Source: CALEUX01 sp037439945
Lineage (GTDB): Bacteria; Bacteroidota; Bacteroidia; Bacteroidales; Marinilabiliaceae
NCBI GenBank assembly: GCA_037439945.1
Contig: JBBIVA010000092.1
Coordinates: 1 to 15,333 of the forward strand
Reading direction: 5' to 3'
DNA: 15,333 nt
Part shown: positions 9,094 to 14,190 of the stretch, piece after piece
Position numbering within the stretch: the first letter of the stretch is position 1
Layout of the letters: every line of letters starts with the position of its first letter
Notes under the pieces: generated by a model
What the model was told of the DNA's origin: nothing
The model's input: the letters and a program-made list of their open reading frames with translations, nothing else
Databases searched by the model: none
Made by a program: the position numbers and the translations under genes

Positions 9094-9346
9094 TATAAAG
9101 CGCAGAGCAGAGGTTTTAGTTCAAAGCTGGCACAGCCCTGACTAAAGGGCCAACCAAACACAAAGGGCTATTCGCAGAGGGCTTAGGGTGGTGACAAAGA
9201 GCAAGGAGAAGGCATTTAGTGGCCGGGAGATTAAAGGAGCCGGGCGCTATCCCCTAACTCACGCTCGGCTGAGCTCACATCGAAGTCTGAAGGCGGAAAC
9301 CTAACACACGTTTAAAGAAAACAGCGAACTACGCAAGTAATGTGGT

Positions 9347-9420
9347 GAGTTATGAGTAATGAGTTATAAGTAGTAAATTGAGAGTTAACAACTTCGAACT
9401 AAAAACTATGAACTTTTAAC
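9347..9420. repeat. Heptamer dyad centred on GTTAAC
   Basis: Left half: six 7-bp units of the GAGTTAT type (GAGTTAT, GAGTAAT, GAGTTAT, AAGTAGT, AAATTGA, GAGTTAA, 9347-9388). Right half: AACT-containing units that are degenerate reverse complements of the left. The centre GTTAAC is at 9384-9389. A 17-nt core, TGAGAGTTAACAACTTC (9379-9395), is repeated exactly at 12410-12426 in a similar arrangement. Confidence 0.7.
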
Positions 9421-9437
9421 TAAACCAGAAACCCCTT

Positions 9438-9471
9438 ACGCGCACCCCTAACCCCTGAAGGGGAAACCTAA
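9438..9471 (+). repeat. Hairpin-bearing 34-nt interspersed repeat, copy 1
   Basis: This block is identical over 34 nt to 9835-9868. It holds CCCCTGAAGGGG, a perfect 4-5 bp hairpin, preceded by CCCCTAA. It is followed by AACACATGTTTAAAGAAAA and a GCGAGCC unit; weaker relatives with the same following segment lie at 9286-9329, 12509-12565 and 14374-14426. Confidence 0.85.
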
Positions 9472-9834
9472 CACATGTTTAAAGAAAACAGCGAGCCTGC
9501 GTGCAAAAAAAACGTGTTAATTAGTTCAAATTCGGCGACAAAAAAAACTTACGCTCACCCCTGGCCCTCTAAAGATGGATTGCTTCTCCAAAAGAGCTAA
9601 GGGCTGAGGGTGAATAGCATAGGGCTAAGTACTAAAAGCCAACAACTTTGACCTTTAAACTTCGAGCTATTTATGCAACATCTCAACTTCTCAATCGTTT
9701 AATCACGTTGGCTATAATCAAGATGCTGTTTCTTTCGTTATTTAACAGTTTTGGTGTAATTTCGCGTTCGGGTTGGTGTGATTCATCAGGCCGGAGGCAT
9801 GGAATTAGGGCAAGTTATTAGTTAAACAAAACCA

Positions 9835-9868
9835 ACGCGCACCCCTAACCCCTGAAGGGGAAACCTAA
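9835..9868 (+). repeat. Hairpin-bearing 34-nt interspersed repeat, copy 2
   Basis: Exact second copy of the block at 9438-9471, starting ACGCGCACCCCTAA and containing CCCCTGAAGGGG. Here the following segment diverges after CCTAAT, so the repeat has been cut shorter than copy 1 or its neighbour has decayed. Confidence 0.85.
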
Positions 9869-10085
9869 TACGAAGGACTAATAGCAGAGGGCTTAGGGCG
9901 AAGAGCGGAGAACCACAAGAGTTAACACATAGTGACTGAGAACTTAAAAAAGCCAATAGATTACCCCCTAACTCCACCGGAGGCGGACACAGCCCTGACT
10001 AAAAGGGGAAACATACACAATTAAGACACTATCATCATATAACACAAGAATTTGCCTTTTAACTCATTTTTATGACTCACAATAG

Positions 10086-10116
10086 ATTGAAGGTTTTAAA
10101 TTATTTGGTAAATTTG
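10086..10116 (+). promoter_or_regulatory. Candidate promoter of the vapBC-like pair
   Basis: TAAATTTG (10109-10116) matches the TAnnTTTG -7 consensus, and ATTG (10086-10089) sits exactly 19 bp upstream, three of four bases matching the TTTG -33 box. It would give a leader of about 10 nt before the antitoxin start. This is the best-spaced Bacteroidota promoter match in the window. Confidence 0.5.
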
Positions 10117-10133
10117 AATAAAAACGATAACCT

Positions 10134-10370
10134 ATGTCAATAGATACACAAATAAGAAGTAAGCTCCTTCGTAAAATACAGAGAATTCCTTCAAATAGAT
10201 TAAAGGAAATCGATGATTTTATATCCCTAATGGAATCATCGACAAACAAAAAAGACAAAAATCTCTCATTTGCAGGAGCATGGGTAAATATTGATGATTC
10301 AGTATTTGTAAATTTAACAGATAACTTGATTGAAAACAGAGAGAAAAATAAAAGGAGAATTAATGAATAG
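10134..10370 (+). CDS. VapB-like antitoxin
   Basis: Small 78-residue protein that I take to be the antitoxin of a type II pair with the following broken PIN-domain gene. Residues 4-32 form a charged helical stretch (QIRSKLLRKIQRIPSNRLKE) resembling the DUF2281-type antitoxins of Bacteroidota, and the second half has FAGAW at 46-50 followed by acidic and then basic residues, the layout of their toxin-neutralising tails. The stop codon overlaps the toxin start by 8 bp (ATG at 10363), the usual translational coupling of vapBC. A promoter with 19-bp spacing precedes it. VapB proteins normally repress their own promoter; no clear palindromic operator is visible. The frame is intact although its partner is dead. 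Confidence 0.65.
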   Translation: MSIDTQIRSKLLRKIQRIPSNRLKEIDDFISLMESSTNKKDKNLSFAGAWVNIDDSVFVNLTDNLIENREKNKRRINE

Positions 10371-10777
10371 AGCTCTGATTGATACTGATATTCTTTCATA
10401 TTATCTTATAAGGAGATTCAATTGTGGTCAAGAATTTCGAAAACTATCTGAATTTCTTTGATATTCTGGAAATAAGTATCATCACCTATTATGAGATAAT
10501 GAGTGGTTTGCATGCAAAAAGTGCTTTTAAGCAACTTAGTATATTTGAGGAGTTTGTTAAGGAAAACCTGGTTTTACCTCTCACCGAAGAATCTGCAAAA
10601 CTATCGGCCGAGATATATGCTAAACTTAGATAATCAGGCAAAACACTGGATGATATTGATTTATTGATTGCCGGAATAGCTATTGAAAACGAAATGACGC
10701 TGGTTACCAATAATGATAATCATTTTTCACGTGTACCCGGATTAAAAACCGAAAATTGGAAAAAGGAGCGAAAATAA
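10363..10777 (+). pseudogene. Broken VapC-like PIN-domain toxin
   Basis: Remnant of a PIN-domain ribonuclease toxin. Two lesions break it. An extra T at 10409 shifts the frame; removing it restores YYLKGDSIVVKNFENYL. A TAA at 10631-10633 follows KLR where the family has lysine or another residue before SGKTLDDIDLLIAG, consistent with AAA to TAA. Reconstructed, the protein has about 137 residues and all four PIN acidic positions: D in ALIDTDIL, E in TYYEIMSG, D in TLDDIDLLIA and D in TNNDNHFSRVPGL. Each lesion alone would remove catalytic residues, so no active toxin is expected. The remaining codons look otherwise undamaged, which points to fairly recent inactivation. It overlaps the antitoxin gene by 8 bp. 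Confidence 0.85.
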
Positions 10778-10815
10778 TTATTGCTCAAAAACCGCAAGCC
10801 ATATAGCAAAAAAAG

Positions 10816-10893
10816 TGTTTCCGATAAACCGGATTCCGAAGTAAATAAATTTCATGCATCGGAATTCCACTTCGTTCCAACTGCGCTTCGCTT
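10816..10893 (+). repeat. Long-form TTTCCGATAAACCGG repeat
   Basis: It begins and ends like the two 47-nt copies at 12691 and 14439 (TTTCCGATAAACCGGA and ACTGCGCTTCGCTT) but carries about 45 extra nt between those halves. The extra piece holds a hairpin, GGATTCCGA (10831-10839) against TCGGAATTCC (10859-10867 region), with one bulged base. It is followed by a GCGAGCC unit at about 10914. Confidence 0.75.
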
Positions 10894-11064
10894 AAATATG
10901 TGGACAAAAAAATGCGAGCCTGCAAGCCAAATTAGTAGAATTAGTGGATAAACAAACTTCTTTCATTACACTGAAAAATATCTTGCATTTGCAATGGTAG
11001 ATATCAGGAGATAGCAAAATCTGAGCAATCTGCATATAAAAAAGATTTGGAAACAAATTCAATT

Positions 11065-11105
11065 ATCCTTGTATATTTAAACTCTAACATTAAATTTACA
11101 AGGAT
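11065..11105. repeat. 16-bp inverted repeat with 9-nt loop
   Basis: Arms 11065-11080 and 11090-11105 are reverse complements with a single mismatch (ATCCTTGTATATTTAA against ATCCTTGTAAATTTAA). The pairing continues outward as TCAATT/AATTGA after a 2-nt bulge. No T-run follows on either strand, so it is not a standard terminator. Confidence 0.85.
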
Positions 11106-11257
11106 ACAATTGAGTAAGCCAGCTCAAATAAACAAAAGAATCTCAGTAATTTTTCCCGGCAATTGGTATTGCTGGCCATCGATAAGTAGAATAAGCAAGT
11201 TGCCATTGACAACTTACAAACAAGATTCCAAAATTAGTCTCTTAAAAATCAGATAAT

Positions 11258-11656
11258 ATGCCAAATGAAGTACGATGGCAGCAGCGATTTTATAATTACA
11301 ACAAAGCATTAAGTCAGTTAGAACGCTTTATTCAGCAGCCATCACTTAACGTTTTTGAGGAACAAGGACTTATAAAAGCCTTCGAATACACCTATGAATT
11401 AGCCTGGAAAACGCTTCAGGATTTTTACAAAGAGCGAGGTGTAGAAAATATTATAGGGCTAAAACCGGTAATTGAACAATGTTTTCAGGATGGCATCATT
11501 ACAGACGGCAAAGGATGGATGGCCATGCACGTAAGCAGGAATTTAACAAGTCACACCTACAATGAAGAAACAGCAAGCGAAATAGCGTTTGAAATTAAAT
11601 CGAAATATTATACACTATTTAAGGAACTACACCACCGGTTAAGTTCTGAAAAATAA
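11258..11656 (+). CDS. HepT-like HEPN protein (HI0074 family)
   Basis: HEPN-domain member of a HEPN/MNT toxin-antitoxin pair; family members are RNases, and HI0074-type proteins were first called nucleotidyltransferase substrate-binding proteins. The 132 residues match the family length. The catalytic motif RX4HXY is complete: R94, H99 and Y101 in RNLTSHTY. The helical N-terminal part has YTYELAWKTLQDF, the conserved AWK segment of this family. In studied HepT-MntA systems the tyrosine of this motif is adenylylated by the partner, which silences the RNase; Y101 would be the site here. The partner gene starts 2 bp after the stop codon, implying a shared transcript. The ATG at 11258 is the natural start; no Shine-Dalgarno is evident. 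Confidence 0.88.
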   Translation: MPNEVRWQQRFYNYNKALSQLERFIQQPSLNVFEEQGLIKAFEYTYELAWKTLQDFYKERGVENIIGLKPVIEQCFQDGIITDGKGWMAMHVSRNLTSHTYNEETASEIAFEIKSKYYTLFKELHHRLSSEK

Positions 11657-11658
11657 AT

Positions 11659-11988
11659 GTGCAGGAGATGATTTTAGGGTTGACGGATAACGATTTAAAT
11701 CACATAATTTCTATTATCGGCCATGACAACGATATTGAAGAAGCAATAGTATTTGGATCGCGCGCAAAAGGCAATTTCCGAAACGGGTCAGATGTTGATA
11801 TTGCCCTTAAAGGGGAACGTTTAACGCTTCAAACAATTATTCAGCTTCAGGTTGAACTGGAAGCCCTTATGCTACCATATAAGTTTGATATTATTATCTT
11901 CAATCGAATTAAGGAGCCGGCTCTCATTGAGCACATCAACAGATATGGAATCCGGATATTTAAAAAAGATGCCCCTATACTGCAATAG
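11659..11988 (+). CDS. MntA-like nucleotidyltransferase antitoxin
   Basis: Minimal nucleotidyltransferase of the DNA polymerase beta superfamily, expected to neutralise the preceding HEPN toxin by transferring AMP to its RX4HXY tyrosine. The signature GSX10DXD is complete (G33, S34, D45, D47 in GSRAKGNFRNGSDVD), with the third metal-binding aspartate in KFDIII (D77). Length 109 residues is normal. Two starts are possible: GTG at 11659 or ATG at 11668; the latter leaves MILGLTDNDLNHI, the more typical family N-terminus, and the numbering here uses the GTG. Both motifs of the pair being intact contrasts with the broken vapC about 880 bp upstream. Confidence 0.88.
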   Translation: MQEMILGLTDNDLNHIISIIGHDNDIEEAIVFGSRAKGNFRNGSDVDIALKGERLTLQTIIQLQVELEALMLPYKFDIIIFNRIKEPALIEHINRYGIRIFKKDAPILQ

Positions 11989-12153
11989 ATTTTTAACAAG
12001 TGATTGTAATGCTTAAATACATTTTATAAACCAATGCCGGCGCAAGATTCTAAAGGTACCCTGGTTTATGTTTAGATAATTGTTGTTCGTGAGAGTGTCA
12101 GCAAAATGCGAGCAGATGGAAAGAATTGGAAGTCAAATACAAACTATCTGAAC

Positions 12154-12327
12154 ATGGACAATAGCACAAAAATAATTGAAGGTTTAGAAAGAGCCGACCA
12201 AAGACTTTTAGAGTTCAAGAAATACAAAAAAACGCCCTTAATAGTTGATAAAGATGGGATTATTGTAGAGATCTCACAAGACAAAATTAAAACAAGAAAA
12301 AACGTTTACAAAAGAAATGCTATCTGA
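12154..12327 (+). CDS. Small conserved-type protein of unknown function
   Basis: I do not assign a function. The 57-residue product from ATG 12154 begins MDNSTKIIEGLERADQRLL, an amphipathic helix, continues with a basic FKKYKKTPLIV segment and then a short beta-like DKDGIIVEI stretch. Small proteins of this pattern (helix, basic FKK, then V-KDG-I-E-I) occur as hypothetical proteins in several phyla, as far as I recall. An earlier ATG at 12106 would add 16 residues of unconvincing sequence, partly made of GCGAGCAGATGG repeat-like DNA. It stands alone, 165 bp after mntA and just before the heptamer tract. An antitoxin-like role is possible from the neighbourhood only. Confidence 0.5.
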   Translation: MDNSTKIIEGLERADQRLLEFKKYKKTPLIVDKDGIIVEISQDKIKTRKNVYKRNAI

Positions 12328-12370
12328 CATCTGTTAGTCGGCCAGCAACAATATGAAAGTGGTGAGTTCT

Positions 12371-12497
12371 GGGTTGAGGGTTGAGGGTTGGGAGTTGAGG
12401 GTTCTAGGTTGAGAGTTAACAACTTCTAACTATGAACTATGAACTATCAACTATAAACTATGAACTATGAACAATAAACTATGAACTATGAACTTTC
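12371..12497. repeat. Heptamer tract: GGGTTGA units, GTTAAC core, then AACTATG array
   Basis: GGG triplets at 12371, 12378, 12385, 12390 and 12399 fit a G-quadruplex pattern (loops TTGA, TTGA, TT). The core TGAGAGTTAACAACTTC (12410-12426) is shared exactly with 9379-9395. It is followed by ten uninterrupted 7-bp units from 12428 to 12497: six AACTATG and one each of AACTATC, AACTATA, AACAATA and AACTTTC. The G-rich and A-rich halves lie on either side of the palindromic core as at 9347-9420. Confidence 0.85.
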
Positions 12498-12508
12498 ATC
12501 TAATCATA

Positions 12509-12830
12509 AACCCCTGATGCTAATCACATTGGGCAACCAAACACACATTTAAAGAAACCGCGAGCTTGCGAACAAAATCTGCGTTAATCTATGCAATCTG
12601 CGGACAAAAACCGCGAGCCTGCGAGCATAATTCGTTTAATTCATCAAATTGGTGGTTAAAAAAAGTGAGGCTGCAAGCCAAAAAATTAGAGAAAATTCTG
12701 CATTTCCGATAAACCGGAACTGCGCTTCGCTTGAATTCGGTGACAAAATCGCGAGCCAGCGAACAAAAATTAGAGTAATTAGTGAAATTAGTGGACAAAA
12801 AAATCAAGCCAATCAGTTGACAAAACTAAC
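12509..12830 (+). repeat. Repeat array upstream of wzm
   Basis: Starts with a decayed hairpin-repeat relative (AACCCCTGATG) and its follow-on ACACACATTTAAAGAAA, then four imperfect GCGAGCC-type units near 12560, 12613, 12666 and 12751. Each is followed by A-rich DNA, ATTAG-type words and a (T)GGACAAAA or TGACAAAA end. No gene is credible. The array runs to within about 10 bp of the wzm start codon. Confidence 0.75.
12691..12737 (+). repeat. 47-nt repeat, short form, copy 1
   Basis: Identical over 47 nt to 14439-14485. It starts GAAAATTCTGCATTTCCG and ends CGCTTCGCTTGAATT. Compared with 10816-10893 it lacks the internal hairpin of about 45 nt. Confidence 0.85.
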
Positions 12831-13676
12831 ATGACCAACTACGACATCATCATACGCCCCAAGCGGCACGCTTTCGACATCAATTTTAAAGAGATATGGC
12901 AATATCGCGACCTGCTGTACATGTTTGTAAAGCGCGATGTTATTACCGTTTATAAACAAACTGTACTCGGACCCATTTGGTTTATTGTGCAGCCCATTTT
13001 AACCACGGTTATTTATATTGTGGTGTTTGGTAATATTGCAAAAATAAGCACCGACGGGCAGCCCATGGCACTTTTTTATCTGGCAGGTATAGTTATCTGG
13101 AACTATTTTGCCGAGAGTTTTAACCAAACCAGCGATACTTTTGCACAAAATGCAGGTATATTTGGTAAAGTTTATTTTCCACGACTCATTATGCCACTGT
13201 CAAAGGTGGTTTCAGGCCTTATCAAGTTTTTTATTCAAATGGCCTTTTTTATGGTGGTTTATGCATATTACCTCATAAATGGCGAAGCATCGGTAAACCC
13301 TAACTGGACATTGGCCCTTCTGCCGGTTTATATTTTGATTATGGCCCTGATGGGAATGGGCGCCGGTATTTTGTTCACATCCATGACTACCAAATATCGC
13401 GACCTGAAATTCCTCATCACCTTTGGCGTTCAGCTATTGATGTATGCCACACCGGTTATTTATCCCATGAGCACCATCCCCGAAGGCATGATGAGAAAAT
13501 TCATTATGGCCAACCCCCTCTCTCCTATTGTGGAGAATTTTAAGTATGCATTTCTGGGCTCAGGTGAGTTTAGTTGGTACACTTTGGGCTATAGTGCTGC
13601 CTTTACGGCTATTCTGCTGATTGTTGGAATTGTGGTGTTTCATAAAACGGAGAGGAACTTTATTGATACGGTATGA
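12831..13676 (+). CDS. wzm: Polysaccharide/O-antigen ABC exporter permease
   Basis: Inner-membrane permease of an ABC-2 exporter that carries a finished undecaprenyl-linked glycan (O-antigen, teichoic-acid-like or capsule polymer) across the cytoplasmic membrane, powered by Wzt. The 281 residues match Wzm/TagG length. An amphipathic N-terminal segment FKEIWQYRDLLYMFVKRD (19-36) precedes YKQTVLGPIWFIVQP (41-55), a family hallmark. Membrane segments fall at about 48-68, 80-94, 124-148, 160-186, 195-213 and 252-270, and the cytoplasmic KYRDLKF (188-194) and MYATPVIYP (204-212) are typical. Its ATPase partner is normally the next gene within a few bases, but here it is 964 bp away behind a GxxExxY gene and a repeat array. 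The start at 12831 is preceded by repeat DNA and no Shine-Dalgarno. The gene looks richer in G+C than the flanking repeats. Confidence 0.92.
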   Translation: MTNYDIIIRPKRHAFDINFKEIWQYRDLLYMFVKRDVITVYKQTVLGPIWFIVQPILTTVIYIVVFGNIAKISTDGQPMALFYLAGIVIWNYFAESFNQTSDTFAQNAGIFGKVYFPRLIMPLSKVVSGLIKFFIQMAFFMVVYAYYLINGEASVNPNWTLALLPVYILIMALMGMGAGILFTSMTTKYRDLKFLITFGVQLLMYATPVIYPMSTIPEGMMRKFIMANPLSPIVENFKYAFLGSGEFSWYTLGYSAAFTAILLIVGIVVFHKTERNFIDTV

Positions 13677-13680
13677 TAAG

Positions 13681-13722
13681 TCACCAAATTAGCGCGAATT
13701 GACGCGAATAAAGATGGATAAA
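13681..13722 (+). repeat. Direct repeat of the GxxExxY leader, copy 1
   Basis: This 42-nt block matches 13768-13809 at 36 positions. It contains AATTAGCGCGAATT, ACGCGAATAAA and an ATG followed by GATAAA; the second copy places its ATG at the true start of the GxxExxY gene. The six differences include five G-to-A or A-to-G changes. Confidence 0.85.
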
Positions 13723-13765
13723 AAATTCATATTAAAGAGATATGCCATTTGAAAAGAAAGTATTA
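13714..13765 (+). pseudogene. Internally deleted relic of a second GxxExxY gene
   Basis: After the ATG at 13714 and three codons the sequence jumps to 13723-13765, about 90% identical (with one inserted base) to 13921-13962 of the intact gene, the part encoding EFILKDIPFEKEAL (residues 41-54). Codons 4-40 and everything after residue 54 are absent. The frame closes at TGA after MDKKFILKRYAI. Ending at the second copy of the leader, it looks like one unit of a tandem duplication that has collapsed. Confidence 0.75.
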
Positions 13766-13767
13766 AG

Positions 13768-13809
13768 TCGCCTAATTAGCGCAAATTAACGCGAATAAAA
13801 ATGAATAAA
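13768..13809 (+). repeat. Direct repeat of the GxxExxY leader, copy 2
   Basis: Leader and first three codons of the intact gene. It holds AATTAGCGCAAATT (13774-13787), of which an inverted 13/14 match lies just after the gene at 14197-14210. A second, longer inverted relative of the leader occurs at 14518-14539. Confidence 0.85.
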
Positions 13810-14190
13810 GATGTGCTATTTAAAGATGAAGCATACGCAATAATAGGTGCAGCATTTGAGGTACATAAAGAACTAAAAAATGGATTTTTAGAACCCGTTT
13901 ACCAGCTAGCTCTTGCAAAAGAATTCATATTAAAAGATATTCCATTTGAAAAGGAAGCATTAATCAACATCTATTACAAAGGAGAGAAGCTTGATAAATG
14001 TTACAAAGCCGATTTCATATGTTATAATGACATTATAATTGAACTAAAAGCATTAAGTGACATAACTTCAGAACATGAAGCACAGCTCATTAATTACCTT
14101 AAAGCAACAAATAAAAAACTTGGACTCCTTATCAACTTTGGCAGATCAAGCTTACAATATAAACGAATAATCAACAGTCAACAAATATAG
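13801..14190 (+). CDS. GxxExxY-family protein, PD-(D/E)xK nuclease fold
   Basis: Member of the GxxExxY family, whose fold is assigned to the PD-(D/E)xK nuclease superfamily; no biochemical role is firmly established. The signature is GFLEPVY at 28-34. The nuclease-type core is D71 followed by E81-L-K83 (ADF then IIELKA), and Q95 sits in the conserved EAQLINYLKAT helix that usually follows. Length 129 residues is typical, so the protein appears complete. Its start at 13801 is fixed by the leader repeat and by homology. It is inserted between wzm and wzt, which are usually adjacent, and is preceded by a partial duplicate of itself and bracketed by inverted leader-like sequences. Base composition is AT-rich compared with wzm and wzt, consistent with separate origin. 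Whether it nicks DNA, repairs it or takes part in mobility is unknown. Confidence 0.88.
   Translation: MNKDVLFKDEAYAIIGAAFEVHKELKNGFLEPVYQLALAKEFILKDIPFEKEALINIYYKGEKLDKCYKADFICYNDIIIELKALSDITSEHEAQLINYLKATNKKLGLLINFGRSSLQYKRIINSQQI

Larger units (their letters stand above)
8945..10085. other. Gene-free, repeat-filled interval
   Basis: About 1.1 kb with no credible gene: reading frames here are short and consist of low-complexity repeat translation. It contains a G-rich heptamer tract (9049-9093), a 16-nt word CACAGCCCTGACTAAA twice (9131-9146 and 9988-10003), a heptamer dyad (9347-9420), two identical 34-nt hairpin-bearing repeats, and one isolated GCGAGCC unit (9491). The stretch 9680-9830 has no similarity to the other repeats that I can see and may be the relic of something older; no frame is open through it. 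Confidence 0.7.
10778..11257. other. Interval between vapC relic and HepT-MntA pair
   Basis: 480 bp with no convincing gene. It holds the long-form repeat (10816-10893), one GCGAGCC unit (about 10914), a strong hairpin (11065-11105), and a 6-bp inverted repeat AAGTTG/CAACTT with a 7-nt loop (11197-11215) lying 43 bp before hepT. The latter could be an autoregulatory operator, but nothing else supports that. Confidence 0.6.

Noticed and set aside
8841..9161. 106-residue minus-strand open frame (YPSPHALYPPPYALRPK)
   Set aside because: It is the translation of the G-rich heptamer tract plus the start of the TPR gene in another frame; no domain or start signal supports it.
9680..9830. Possible gene relic in non-repeat DNA
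   Set aside because: All six frames are closed at short intervals and no motif can be recognised.
8945..10130. Insertion sequence in the gene-free interval
   Set aside because: No transposase fragment, terminal inverted repeats or target duplication can be seen.
10070..10399. 109-residue minus-strand open frame over vapB
   Set aside because: It lies antisense to a coherent antitoxin gene with a promoter and a translationally coupled partner; its protein shows no pattern of its own.
11047..11256. 69-residue plus-strand open frame before hepT
   Set aside because: It runs through the strong hairpin at 11065-11105, has no recognisable domain, and its composition is that of random AT-rich DNA.
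12649..12834. 61-residue plus-strand open frame ahead of wzm
   Set aside because: It is wholly made of interspersed repeat DNA, including the 47-nt block, and overlaps the wzm start by 4 bp in another frame.
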